DNA of 64,000 bases. Origin: Sphingorhabdus_B arenilitoris. GTDB taxonomy: Bacteria > Pseudomonadota > Alphaproteobacteria > Sphingomonadales > Sphingomonadaceae. Position numbers and translations under genes: made by a program. Under the pieces are notes generated by a model that was not told where the DNA came from, did no database searches, and saw nothing but the letters and a program-made list of their open reading frames with translations. Of the stretch, positions 9,713 to 17,842 are shown piece after piece. Position 1 is the stretch's first letter. The number at the start of each line of letters is the position of its first letter. The DNA lies in the NCBI RefSeq assembly GCF_042651485.1, contig NZ_JBHSDH010000013.1, forward strand, positions 992,001-1,056,000, written 5' to 3'.

Positions 9713-10164
9713 TGAAAGCAAACCTAAAATTAGTGACTGCACTGGCAGCATTTGCGACTTGCAGCACAGCAATAGCCGCGGACATTGAATGCTACGATGC
9801 AAAAATTCGAGCGAAACCTATTGCCCAGATTCCCGTGGTTCTGGGAGACAACGGTGAAGACATAATAATGCTTTGGCCGTGGTTTCTTGATCTCAAAATC
9901 AAACAGGTCATCGAAGGTGAAGTGCCTGAACGAAAAATTACTATTCTAGCTTTACTACATACTAAATTTAGAGAGAAAACTCTAACGATGTTGCTTCGCC
10001 GTAACACAGCTGGAACTTTTAATTTAATTCGCGCGGAGCCTTCATCTGTTCGGCGTTGTGAAGTGGGCAGTGAGCCAGTTCCACCCTATATACGTCCGGC
10101 GAATGGGACAACTCTAGATGACTACCGACGTGATGGCGAAGAAGAAATCAAACGGTATCACTAA
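9712..10164 (+). CDS. Exported protein of unknown function, AT-richer than its neighbours
   Basis: A 150-residue protein whose ATG overlaps the TGA of cobT (TGATG), so it may be translationally coupled. A signal peptide (KLVTALAAFATCSTAIAA) is followed by about 130 residues with no catalytic motif I recognise. The region LKIKQVIEGEVPERKITILALLHTKF reads like a beta-rich domain. Codon use is visibly AT-richer than in cobT and the nitroreductase gene, which suggests acquisition or weak selection. Function unknown. The GTG three bases upstream is a possible alternative start. Confidence 0.65.
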   Translation: MKANLKLVTALAAFATCSTAIAADIECYDAKIRAKPIAQIPVVLGDNGEDIIMLWPWFLDLKIKQVIEGEVPERKITILALLHTKFREKTLTMLLRRNTAGTFNLIRAEPSSVRRCEVGSEPVPPYIRPANGTTLDDYRRDGEEEIKRYH

Positions 10165-10184
10165 GAAATAGGATATAATACTAC

Positions 10185-10856
10185 ATGAAAGTAACTGAAG
10201 CCATCGCCACCCGCCGGTCTATCCGGCAGTTTATCGACAAGCCTGTTGATCAGGCGACGCTTCGCCGCGTGCTGGAAAAGGCGCAGCGCAGCCCTTCGGG
10301 TGGCAATACGCAGCCTTGGTATGCGGTGATCGTTACCGGCGACGAACTGGCCCGAATAACGGCGGCGATTAAGGAAAAGGCAAAGGCCGCGCCGATGGGC
10401 GAAGGCGGCGAATATGATATTTATCCCAAAGGCCTGTCGGGCCGTCATGAAGACCAACGCCGCGCCGTGGGCAAAGCGATGTTTGACGCCGTTGGCCTGC
10501 AACGCAATGACGCGGCGGGCCGCATTGCGCAGATGATGAAAAACTGGGACAGTTTCGGCGCGCCGGTGCAGCTATTTACCTATTGCCCCAAATATATGGG
10601 CCCGCCGCAATGGAGCGATATGGGCATGTGGCTGCAAACCGTCATGCTGCTGCTGCGCGAAGAGGGGCTTGATAGCTGCGCTCAGGAAATCTGGGCAATG
10701 TATGGCACCTATATGCGCGAATTGCTGAATATCGATGACGATCATATCTTCTTTTGCGGCATGGCAATCGGATACCGCGACGCCGATGCGCCGATCAACA
10801 ATTTCGAAGTCCCGCGTGCCGCGATGGATGAGGTGATCCGCTGGGAGGGCTGGTAA
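10185..10856 (+). CDS. Nitroreductase family protein
   Basis: A 223-residue FMN-dependent oxidoreductase of the nitroreductase superfamily. The N-terminal motif AIATRRSIRQFIDKPVD and the following RAQRSPSGGNTQPW segment (here KAQRSPSGGNTQPW) bind the phosphate and ribityl chain of FMN. The C-terminal part has MAIGYRDADAPINNFEVPR, which closes the active site. Such enzymes reduce nitroaromatics, quinones or related compounds with NAD(P)H; the natural substrate is unknown. It is followed at once by a palindromic repeat that separates it from cysS. Confidence 0.9.
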   Translation: MKVTEAIATRRSIRQFIDKPVDQATLRRVLEKAQRSPSGGNTQPWYAVIVTGDELARITAAIKEKAKAAPMGEGGEYDIYPKGLSGRHEDQRRAVGKAMFDAVGLQRNDAAGRIAQMMKNWDSFGAPVQLFTYCPKYMGPPQWSDMGMWLQTVMLLLREEGLDSCAQEIWAMYGTYMRELLNIDDDHIFFCGMAIGYRDADAPINNFEVPRAAMDEVIRWEGW

Positions 10857-10860
10857 ACAA

Positions 10861-10999
10861 TCCTCCCCATCGACTAGCGATGGGGAGGTGGATCGCCGCA
10901 GGCGAGACGGAGGGGCCGCTTGCCCAACAACCCTCGAAATTCCCGTCCGTCAGTTGCTACGCAACTGCCACCTCCCCAATGCGAGTCATTGGGGAGGAT
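10861..10999. repeat. Palindromic repeat, family A (complete copy)
   Basis: About 139 bases whose two ends are inverted copies of each other, each end being a small hairpin. The left end TCCTCCCCATCGACTAGCGA... (10861-10891) matches the reverse complement of the right end (10969-10999) at nearly every position. The inside contains GCCGCAGGCGAGACGGAGGGG and a TTGCTACGCAA palindrome. Related copies lie at 12569-12718 and 13128-13157. The element fills the nitroreductase-cysS gap and could form a long stem-loop in RNA. Confidence 0.85.
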
Positions 11000-11048
11000 A
11001 ACGCCAACCTCTTGACCTGCTTGGCTGGTTACGCCATCGCCCCTGATC

Positions 11049-12548
11049 ATGACCGACCTGAAACTCTTTAACAGCCTAACGCGGCAACTCGAAACATTCA
11101 CTCCTATCCATCAGGGCGAGGCGCGGGTCTATAGCTGCGGGCCGACAGTGTATAATTACCCGCATATCGGCAATATGCGCGCCTATGTCTTTGCCGATAC
11201 GCTCGGCCGGGTGCTGAGCTATAAGGGCTACACCCTCAAACATGTCATCAATATCACCGATGTCGGCCATTTGACCGATGATGCCGACGCAGGCGAGGAT
11301 AAGATGGAGAAGATGGCGGCGGAAAGGGCGCAATCCATCTGGGACATCGCCAAGCATTATACGGAGGCCTATTGGGCGGATTTTAAGGCGCTGAATTGCC
11401 GTCAACCCGCCGAATGGACCATCGCCACCGATTATGTTCCGGCGATGATTGACTATGCCAAAAGCATAGCGGACAAACATTGCTATGAGCTGGAGAGCGG
11501 GCTCTATTTCGACATTTCGACTGTGCCCGATTATGGGCGGTTGGCCCGCGCGGTGACTGAGGACGGTGAAGGCCGGATCGAGGACGTAGATGGCAAGCGC
11601 AATAAGGCGGATTTTGCGATCTGGCGCAAAACCCCGGCGGGGGAAACGCGGCAGATGGAATGGGATTCCCCGTGGGGACGCGGCGCGCCGGGATGGCATC
11701 TCGAATGCTCGGTCATGTCAAAAGCTTTGCTCGGCATGCCGTTTGACATCCATACCGGCGGCATCGACCACCGCGAGATCCACCATCCCAATGAGATCGC
11801 ACAGAACCAAGCGCATGAAGGCTGCGCGGATACCGGCGCACGCATCTGGATGCACAATAATTTCCTTGTCGAGCGTTCAGGCAAGATGAGCAAATCATCA
11901 GGCGAGTTCCTGCGCCTGCAACTGCTGATCGACAAAGGCTTCCACCCCCTCGCCTACCGCCTGATGTGCTTGCAGGCGCATTATAGGAGCGAGCTGGAGT
12001 TTAGCTGGGAGGGGCTGCAGTCGGCTTTTGTTAGGCTAAAGCGGATGGTGATGGGGGTCACCGCACTCAAAGCCCGTCATGCTGAACTTGTTTCAGCATC
12101 TATCGCGCCCAAAGACCCACCGGTCGAGGCGGAGAAATGGAACCTGAAACAAGTTCAGGGTGACGAATGGGGAAAATTAAAGTCTGTAGTAGAAGCCTTT
12201 AACGATGCCATAATCGATGACCTGAACACTGCAATCGCGCTGACTCATTTGGAGGGCGTGCTGGCTACCAAAAAAATCGATATTACAAAACAGCTGGCGG
12301 TTGCCGAAGCAATGGATCAAATCCTCGGCCTCAACCTCCTCACACTCACTCGCCAAGACCTCCGCATCCGCCCCAAATCCGCGACCATCACCGAAGCCGA
12401 AATCGAAGCCGCATTGGACGAACGCAAGGCCGCCCGCGCCGCCAAGGACTTCGCCACGTCAGACCGCATCCGCGACGACCTGATCGCCAAGGGCGTTGAG
12501 GTTATGGACGGCGACCCGCTGGGCTGGGATTGGAAGCTGGATGTTTGA
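11049..12548 (+). CDS. cysS: Cysteinyl-tRNA synthetase
   Basis: A 499-residue class I tRNA synthetase that charges tRNA-Cys. The N-terminus shows FTPIHQGEARVYSCGPTVY with the first zinc Cys, then the HIGH-type motif PHIGNMR. Further motifs are GWHLECSVMSKALLG, GGIDHREIHHPNEIAQ (zinc and Cys site) and KMSKSSGEF. The C-terminal helical tRNA-binding domain ends with VMDGDPLGWDWKL. The protein is about 30 residues longer than usual because residues near 343-372 are encoded by a palindromic repeat that is read through in frame. The gene is bracketed by two family A repeats. Confidence 0.96.
   Translation: MTDLKLFNSLTRQLETFTPIHQGEARVYSCGPTVYNYPHIGNMRAYVFADTLGRVLSYKGYTLKHVINITDVGHLTDDADAGEDKMEKMAAERAQSIWDIAKHYTEAYWADFKALNCRQPAEWTIATDYVPAMIDYAKSIADKHCYELESGLYFDISTVPDYGRLARAVTEDGEGRIEDVDGKRNKADFAIWRKTPAGETRQMEWDSPWGRGAPGWHLECSVMSKALLGMPFDIHTGGIDHREIHHPNEIAQNQAHEGCADTGARIWMHNNFLVERSGKMSKSSGEFLRLQLLIDKGFHPLAYRLMCLQAHYRSELEFSWEGLQSAFVRLKRMVMGVTALKARHAELVSASIAPKDPPVEAEKWNLKQVQGDEWGKLKSVVEAFNDAIIDDLNTAIALTHLEGVLATKKIDITKQLAVAEAMDQILGLNLLTLTRQDLRIRPKSATITEAEIEAALDERKAARAAKDFATSDRIRDDLIAKGVEVMDGDPLGWDWKLDV
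12076..12164. repeat. cysS: Palindromic repeat, family B, in frame inside cysS
   Basis: The ends are inverted repeats: GTCATGCTGAACTTGTTTCA at the left matches the reverse complement of TGAAACAAGTTCAGGGTGAC at the right with few mismatches. The same ends occur in the two intergenic copies at 31273 and 32346. The element is translated as roughly HAELVSASIAPK...NLKQVQGDE within the synthetase, between catalytic core and C-terminal domain, and keeps the reading frame open. This resembles in concept the Rickettsia palindromic elements that persist inside genes. Confidence 0.85.
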
Positions 12549-12568
12549 ACTGAAAGTTCAGAAGTCCG

Positions 12569-12718
12569 CTCCGTCACCCGATGCTAAAGCATCGTGCGCC
12601 ACCTCCCCATCGCAAGTCGATGTGGAGAACGTAAACCGGACCTTTGGTGCTACTCTCCTCCCCATCGACTTGCGATGGGGAGGTGGCGCACCGTAGCGTT
12701 AGCGAAGGTGTGACGGAG
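12569..12718. repeat. Palindromic repeat, family A (long inverted-repeat copy)
   Basis: About 150 bases with terminal inverted repeats of nearly 60 bases. The left arm CTCCGTCACCCGATGCTAAA... matches the reverse complement of the right arm ending GTGTGACGGAG. Each arm contains the family hairpin CCTCCCCATCGACTTGCGA...GGGGAGG. It starts 21 bases after cysS and ends 9 bases before the DUF559 gene. Its last bases, GGAGGGG, act as the ribosome-binding site for that gene. The arms differ slightly, so it is not a recent perfect duplication. Confidence 0.85.
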
Positions 12719-12727
12719 GGGAATATC

Positions 12728-13159
12728 ATGCGGCCTAATAAACCATCTGCTTCCATTAAACGCGCCAAAAAACTCCGCCGGGAACTCACCAAACCGGAAT
12801 TCATGCTGTGGCAGATATTGCGCCAGTCTCCGGGCGGTCATAAATTCCGCAAACAGCATCCCGCTGGACCATTCATCCTCGACTTCTTCTGCGCCCGTGC
12901 CAATCTGGCCATAGAGGTTGATGGCATGGCGCATGATATGGGCGGTAACCCAGAAAGGGACGCAAAGCGTGACGCATGGTTGGCCGCATATCGGATCGAT
13001 ACATTGCGCGTCCCCGCCGTTGACGTTTTGCGCGATACAACCGAAGTTGCGACTTCGATAATCGCAACTGTTGAAGATCGGCTGACAGAATTTGGGAAGG
13101 CCCCTGCGTCATTGCGGCACGATGCAACCTCCCCATCCCAAGTCGATGGAGAGGAATAA
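12728..13159 (+). CDS. DUF559-type endonuclease-like protein
   Basis: A 143-residue protein of the DUF559 group, which is related to very-short-patch repair and restriction endonuclease folds. Recognisable blocks are LRRELTKPEFMLWQILR, HKFRKQHPAGPFILDFFC and LAIEVDGMAHD, the latter two carrying the candidate catalytic Asp and Glu of a PD-(D/E)xK-like site. I chose the start at 12728 because GGAGGGG lies just upstream. The longer frame from 12644 would translate the repeat. The last residues (TSPSQVDGEE) are encoded by a half copy of the flanking repeat. No restriction or modification partner is nearby. The cellular role is unknown. Confidence 0.82.
   Translation: MRPNKPSASIKRAKKLRRELTKPEFMLWQILRQSPGGHKFRKQHPAGPFILDFFCARANLAIEVDGMAHDMGGNPERDAKRDAWLAAYRIDTLRVPAVDVLRDTTEVATSIIATVEDRLTEFGKAPASLRHDATSPSQVDGEE
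13128..13157. repeat. Half copy of palindromic repeat, family A
   Basis: CAACCTCCCCATCCCAAGTC followed by GATGGAGAGGA repeats one arm of the 12569-12718 element. It overlaps the 3' end of the DUF559 gene, supplying its last codons. It also provides GGAGAGGA, which sits at ribosome-binding distance from the start of the next gene at 13163. Confidence 0.75.
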
Positions 13160-13162
13160 CAA

Positions 13163-14107
13163 ATGCAGAAAACCAAATTCGCCGCCGCGTCGCTCATCCG
13201 CCCGATGATCGAAACCCGCCTACCCGATTGGGTTGAGCCATTATGGTTCATGTCCAAGGAAGAAGCGCTGCTGGTCGCTCCGCAGGCGGAAATCGGCTGG
13301 TTTGATATGTATGACAAGGCCGAAATGTTTCAGGTCATCTCCGCTGCGACGCAGCTGAAATGGCTGAACAGCATCTATGCCGGCGTGGACGGTATGCCGC
13401 TGGAACAGCTAGCGCGGCAGGGAACCGTGGTGACCAACGGCACCGGTATCAATGCCATCACCATCGCCGAATATGTCGTCATGGCAATGCTCAATATCGC
13501 CAAGGGTTACCGGAATGTGATGGAAGCGGCGCAGCGGCAGGAGTGGTTGCTCGATAGTCCGGGCAAGGTCGAGCTTTACGGCAGCAAGGCGTTGCTGCTT
13601 GGCTATGGCGCAATCGGTAAGTTGATTGAGGAGCGGTTGAGCGCATTCAATGTGGATGTCACCAAGGTTCGCCGCACACCCGCCGAGGGTTGCCTGACCC
13701 CGAATGAGTGGCGCGGGCGGCTGAGTGAATTTGATTGGGTGATATTGGCGGTTCCGGCAACGCCCGAAACCGACGGCATGATCGGCGAGGCGGAGCTGTC
13801 GGCGATGAAGCCAACCGCGAGCCTGATTAACATTGCGCGGGGCAGCGTCGTGGATCAGGACGCGTTAATCGCGGCGCTCGGCGCCAAAAGCATCGCTGCG
13901 GCTTGGCTGGATGTCACTACGCCCGAACCCCTGCCCGCCGGACACCCGTTATGGGAAACACCGAATGCGCATATCAGCATGCATCTATCGGGCCGGGCGC
14001 AGACATTGATGTTCGCGCGCAGTGCCGAGCGGTTCCTGACCAACTTGGCACGCTATAAGGCGGGTGAGCCGCTCGCGCCGCAGGTGGATTTGAGCCTCGG
14101 ATATTAA
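13163..14107 (+). CDS. D-isomer-specific 2-hydroxyacid dehydrogenase family protein
   Basis: A 314-residue NAD(P)-dependent oxidoreductase acting on 2-hydroxy or 2-keto acids. The Rossmann motif LLLGYGAIGKLIEERL is near residue 140. INIARGSVVD carries the catalytic Arg, TTPEPLPAGHPLW the acidic residue region and ISMHLSG the catalytic His. In most relatives the last motif is HISG, so HLSG is a mild variant. The substrate cannot be told from sequence. The ribosome-binding site GGAGAGGA belongs to the repeat just upstream. A strong terminator shared with ndk follows. Confidence 0.88.
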   Translation: MQKTKFAAASLIRPMIETRLPDWVEPLWFMSKEEALLVAPQAEIGWFDMYDKAEMFQVISAATQLKWLNSIYAGVDGMPLEQLARQGTVVTNGTGINAITIAEYVVMAMLNIAKGYRNVMEAAQRQEWLLDSPGKVELYGSKALLLGYGAIGKLIEERLSAFNVDVTKVRRTPAEGCLTPNEWRGRLSEFDWVILAVPATPETDGMIGEAELSAMKPTASLINIARGSVVDQDALIAALGAKSIAAAWLDVTTPEPLPAGHPLWETPNAHISMHLSGRAQTLMFARSAERFLTNLARYKAGEPLAPQVDLSLGY

Positions 14108-14140
14108 GGTCCGCTCCGTGGGGCACTACTGCCACAAAAA

Positions 14141-14171
14141 AGGCCGCCGGAATTGCTCCCGGCGGCCTTTT
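14141..14171. terminator. Bidirectional rho-independent terminator
   Basis: A perfect 10-base-pair stem AGGCCGCCGG (14141-14150) and CCGGCGGCCT (14159-14168) with an 8-base loop, flanked by A5 on the left and T4 on the right. It can stop transcription of the dehydrogenase gene from the left and of ndk from the right. Confidence 0.9.
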
Positions 14172-14194
14172 CTCGGATGACTTTCGTTGCCGGC

Positions 14195-14617
14195 TTATCC
14201 GACAATCTCTTCGGGTTTGAAGAAATAGGCGATCTCAATCGCTGCATTTTCTTCGCTGTCGCTGCCATGGACGGTATTGGCTTCCAGGCTTTCGGCCAGC
14301 TCTTTGCGGATCGTGCCGGGGGCGGCGTCGGCGGGGTTGGTCGCGCCCATGATATCGCGGTTGGCTTGCATGGCGTTTTCGCCCTCAAGCACTTGCACCA
14401 CGACAGGGCCGCTGATCATAAATTCCACCAGCTCGCCAAAGAACGGGCGCTCTTTATGCACGGCGTAAAAGCCCTCGGCTTGTTCTTTGGTCATATGAAT
14501 ACGCTTTGACGCGACAACGCGCAGGCCGGCATCTTCCAGCATTTTGGTCACTGCGCCAGTGATATTGCGGCGGGTTGCGTCGGGTTTGATGATCGAAAAT
14601 GTGCGCGTAATGGCCAT
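14195..14617 (-). CDS. ndk: Nucleoside diphosphate kinase
   Basis: A 140-residue enzyme that balances nucleoside triphosphate pools by moving the gamma phosphate through a phosphohistidine. Visible features are the N-terminal RTFSIIKPDATRRN, the nucleotide-site block ERPFFGELVEFM, and the active-site NTVHGSDS with the phosphorylated His near residue 117. The length is normal for the family. It is probably transcribed alone and ends at the shared terminator at 14141-14171. Confidence 0.97.
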   Translation of the reverse strand: MAITRTFSIIKPDATRRNITGAVTKMLEDAGLRVVASKRIHMTKEQAEGFYAVHKERPFFGELVEFMISGPVVVQVLEGENAMQANRDIMGATNPADAAPGTIRKELAESLEANTVHGSDSEENAAIEIAYFFKPEEIVG

Positions 14618-14762
14618 GGGAGGGTTCCTCGCTTTTTATAATGTGATTGGTTGGCCGCGCCATTAACCGCGCACCATTTGTTTTGCAAGGATTTCCATGC
14701 AGGCCCACCTAATACCGCAAAATTGGTTGAGGGTCCTGACCTTAGGGCCGCGCGGCTCGATA

Positions 14763-15266
14763 TTATCCCGACATACCCGCAATCACCATCACGCTGGTTT
14801 TGCCATCGCTCCCGGCTGCATCGGGTTGAGCCGTGATTTGAAACACGTCCTCGCCCTTTTTGGCGCCGAATGTCATCATTTCATTCACGCTCGCCTCGCC
14901 CTCTATTTTGAAGCCATTATCAGCCGCGAATTTTTTATAATGCGCCACAATGTCGGCGGGGCTTGCATTGCTGGCATATGACAGCATTGTGCCCGAACCG
15001 CCCTCTCCGCTGGACGAAATATTGCTCAGCACTTTACCGCCGGGATATATCGTCAGGCCATAGGGCAGATCGCTGGTTGCCTTTGACCCGGTTGTCACGG
15101 TCGTGGTGCCTTTATCGGTTTCCACCTTATACGTGCCGCTGTCGCCGTCACCATCACTGGTCGCGGTTACAGTTTCACCGTCGGGCGTTGTGATGGTTGA
15201 CGATTTTTCATTGCTACAGGCCGCCAAAGCCGCAATTGGCAACAGCAATATCAAGGTCTTTTTCAT
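14763..15266 (-). CDS. Lipoprotein of unknown function
   Basis: A 167-residue protein with a lipoprotein signal: MKKTLILLLPIAALAACSN with the lipobox LAAC. A Thr/Asp-rich linker follows (TPDGETVTATSDGDGDSGTY). The compact C-terminal domain (LPYGLTIYPGGKVLSN...ASPADIVAHYKKFAADNGF...) looks like the small sensor or adhesion-type domains found in sphingomonad lipoproteins. No enzyme motif is visible. It lies downstream of holC on the same strand, about 70 bases away. Confidence 0.75.
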   Translation of the reverse strand: MKKTLILLLPIAALAACSNEKSSTITTPDGETVTATSDGDGDSGTYKVETDKGTTTVTTGSKATSDLPYGLTIYPGGKVLSNISSSGEGGSGTMLSYASNASPADIVAHYKKFAADNGFKIEGEASVNEMMTFGAKKGEDVFQITAQPDAAGSDGKTSVMVIAGMSG

Positions 15267-15336
15267 AAAAATTCTCCGGGTTGAATAGGTGCGACCCCGG
15301 TTGTTATTGCCAAAACTAACCGATTATGCGGTTTGA

Positions 15337-15777
15337 TCAAGGGCCTTTTATCCATTTGCCGCCATCTTGCCGCCAATAATTGCGCGTCACATTTTCCGCC
15401 TCGCCCAGCGCCCGCCATGCCGCGCGCGCATTGTCGGTTCGTTCGGGCGGGAACAGGTAGAATACCCGGTCAAAGGTCAAAGCCTCCTCTCGCCATATCC
15501 CATCAGCTATGGCAATAAATTTGGCGTCATTGGGGGCTTTCACCTGATCGGATAGCAAAATGGGTTGCAGCGCATCGGCCGCGCCGCCATCCGAAATGGC
15601 ATGGGCGAGGAATGCGGCCCCCGGAACGCTCCACAGCGCCTTTGATATCGCCTCCAACTGCGCGGCTGTCCCGCTGACCACCAACAAGCGCGCTTTATCC
15701 GACAGCGTTTTTTGCGCCAAAGCGGTCAGGATTTTTTCGGCCGGATCGCGGGTCAGCTGGTAGAAATCAACTTGCAT
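15337..15777 (-). CDS. holC: DNA polymerase III subunit chi
   Basis: A 146-residue protein matching HolC: VDFYQLTRDPAEKILTALAQK at the N-terminus, LVVSGTAAQLEAISKALW, and the C-terminal FYLFPPERTDNARAAWRAL. Chi is a clamp-loader accessory subunit that contacts single-strand-binding protein during replication. The start at 15777 was preferred to the upstream Met at 15825 because the fold begins at MQVDFYQL. It overlaps the 3' end of the upstream membrane protein gene by 11 bases, so the two are co-transcribed with pepA, a common order in Alphaproteobacteria. Confidence 0.88.
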   Translation of the reverse strand: MQVDFYQLTRDPAEKILTALAQKTLSDKARLLVVSGTAAQLEAISKALWSVPGAAFLAHAISDGGAADALQPILLSDQVKAPNDAKFIAIADGIWREEALTFDRVFYLFPPERTDNARAAWRALGEAENVTRNYWRQDGGKWIKGP

Positions 15778-16186
15778 CACCGCTCCGGCTGGCCAACCAG
15801 CGCCATGTGAGCGCCCCGCCCACAATCTCGCTCAGGATAAAGGCCGCGAATATCGCCGGTAGGTCATGCGCTAAGATATAATAACCGAGCAATATGACCA
15901 CGCCCGCCCGCGCCGCGACATTCACGCGGTGGAGCGCAGCATCGCTGGTTTTCAATAGCATCGCATTCAACGCCACCCCCAAAAGCCCGGCAAAATTGAC
16001 GAAGAAAAACGCCGCTGGTGCCAAAATCACCGGCTGTCCAGCAAAGCCCAAAGCGCCATTCACATCATTCAAGACAGCGATCACCAGCGCCGACAGCTGC
16101 GGCAGCGCGAACAGACCGCAGGCCAGCATATCGAACGCTATAATCGCGCGGATATGCGGCGGCAGGCTGGCCTTGGCGATTTGCAT
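15767..16186 (-). CDS. Small membrane protein between pepA and holC
   Basis: A 139-residue protein with four likely membrane helices: near residues 15-37 (AIIAFDMLACGLFALPQ...), 52-75, 92-108 and 111-130. Short charged loops separate them. No catalytic motif was recognised. It starts 12 bases after the pepA stop and overlaps holC, so it belongs to the same operon. Function unknown. The position suggests nothing more specific. Confidence 0.75.
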   Translation of the reverse strand: MQIAKASLPPHIRAIIAFDMLACGLFALPQLSALVIAVLNDVNGALGFAGQPVILAPAAFFFVNFAGLLGVALNAMLLKTSDAALHRVNVAARAGVVILLGYYILAHDLPAIFAAFILSEIVGGALTWRWLASRSGDAS

Positions 16187-16197
16187 CGCGGCGGCGC

Positions 16198-17652
16198 TTA
16201 GGCTTCAAAATTATCGGCGATGAACCGGTCGAGCAGCTTCACGCCGTAACCCGATGCGCCCTTGTTCCATGTATCGCCCGGCTTATCGGTCCATACCGTG
16301 CCGGCAATATCAAGATGCGCCCATTTGACCCCATCCTTGATAAAACGGTTCAGGAACTGTGCCGCCGTGATCGAACCACCGCCGCGCGGACCGACATTTT
16401 TCATGTCGGCAATGTCGCTGTTGATCATCTTGTCATAGGCCGGACCAATGGGCATCCGCCATAACGGATCGCCGGATTTATCCGCCGCAGCATTCAATTT
16501 GCCCGCCAATTCATCGCTATTGGTAAACATCCCCGCATATTCATGGGCCAGGCTGATGATGATCGCGCCTGTCAATGTGGCAAGGTCGATGACATATTCG
16601 GGGTTATAGGTTTCCTGCGCCCAATGCAGCGCATCGCATAGCACCAGCCGCCCTTCGGCATCGGTGTTGATAACTTCGATCGTTTGGCCGGACATAGAGG
16701 TTACGACATCACCCGGGCGCTGCGCATTGCCGTCGGGCATATTTTCAACCAGCCCGCAAATGCCGATCACATGGGCCTTCGCCTTGCGCCCGGCCAGTGC
16801 CTTCATGGTTCCTGCCACGGCACCTGCGCCGCCCATGTCCCATTTCATATCTTCCATCCCGGCGGCAGGCTTGATCGAAATGCCGCCAGTGTCGAATGTG
16901 ACGCCTTTACCGACCAAGCAAACCGGCCGTTCCTGCGCGCCGCCGGTGCCGTCCCATTCCATGACAAGCAGGCGGGATTCGCGGCGTGACCCCTGCCCCA
17001 CGCCCAGCAACGCCCCCATGCCCAGCTTTGTCATCTCGGCCTCATCCAACACTTTAATCTTCACGCCCAGCTCGCTCAGATGCTGGCAGCGTTCGACGAA
17101 GCTTTCGGGATAGATGATGTTGGCAGGTTCGCTGACCAGCTCCTTGGTAAACTCAACCCCGCGCGCAATCGCTTCGTAACGCGGCCATGCGGCTATTGCG
17201 GAGTCGGATGCACCAACAATGGAAAGCGATTCCACACTCGGCAATTCGCTGGCTTTTTTCTTCGTAAAATATTTATCCATCCGCCAATTTTTCAGCAGCG
17301 CACCATAGGCCACCTCTGCGGCGATCATGCCTTCCATGCCTGCTGCATGAATCGCGATGCTTTTCGCGCCGGATGTATGCACCTTGGTTAAGATAATGCC
17401 GCCCGCTTTTTGCGCTTCGATCGCACTGCTGCCCAATCCGACCAAGACAATCCGAACCATGCGGCCATCCACGGGCGCGATGAGCAGGAAGGATTGACCG
17501 GCGCTGCCATCAAAACGCGCCAGCTTTGCGGTTTCGGTCAGCTGTTCGGGATGGTCGACGGGGAAATCAAAGCCTTCAAAATTTGCTTTGGTAACGGCAA
17601 AGGCGATCACATCCATATTTTCGGGGCGCGAAGCGGTAAATTCGATTTTCAT
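16198..17652 (-). CDS. pepA: Leucyl aminopeptidase (PepA, M17 family)
   Basis: A 484-residue cytoplasmic metallo-aminopeptidase. The C-terminal catalytic domain contains VGKGVTFDTGGISIKPAAGM, DMGGAGAVAGTM and the M17 signature NTDAEGRLVLCDAL, with the two-metal ligands (Lys, Asp, Asp, Asp, Glu). PepA removes N-terminal residues from peptides and in some bacteria also binds DNA. It heads the minus-strand operon pepA - membrane protein - holC and is divergent from lptD, with about 190 bases between that must hold both promoters. Confidence 0.95.
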   Translation of the reverse strand: MKIEFTASRPENMDVIAFAVTKANFEGFDFPVDHPEQLTETAKLARFDGSAGQSFLLIAPVDGRMVRIVLVGLGSSAIEAQKAGGIILTKVHTSGAKSIAIHAAGMEGMIAAEVAYGALLKNWRMDKYFTKKKASELPSVESLSIVGASDSAIAAWPRYEAIARGVEFTKELVSEPANIIYPESFVERCQHLSELGVKIKVLDEAEMTKLGMGALLGVGQGSRRESRLLVMEWDGTGGAQERPVCLVGKGVTFDTGGISIKPAAGMEDMKWDMGGAGAVAGTMKALAGRKAKAHVIGICGLVENMPDGNAQRPGDVVTSMSGQTIEVINTDAEGRLVLCDALHWAQETYNPEYVIDLATLTGAIIISLAHEYAGMFTNSDELAGKLNAAADKSGDPLWRMPIGPAYDKMINSDIADMKNVGPRGGGSITAAQFLNRFIKDGVKWAHLDIAGTVWTDKPGDTWNKGASGYGVKLLDRFIADNFEA

Positions 17653-17842
17653 GCTGGTTTCAGCCTTTCGATATGCAATTCTGTTTTTGATATGCCCGTC
17701 TATTGGCCGATTATCGGCAGAAATTAAAGCAAAACATCATTATCATATTTGCCTTTGCCGTCATTTCGGACAATAGAGGGCGAAAGCAGGGCCGCCGCTG
17801 TAATGCGGGCTGGACCCGGCGCATATGGGGCGATAAAGGACG

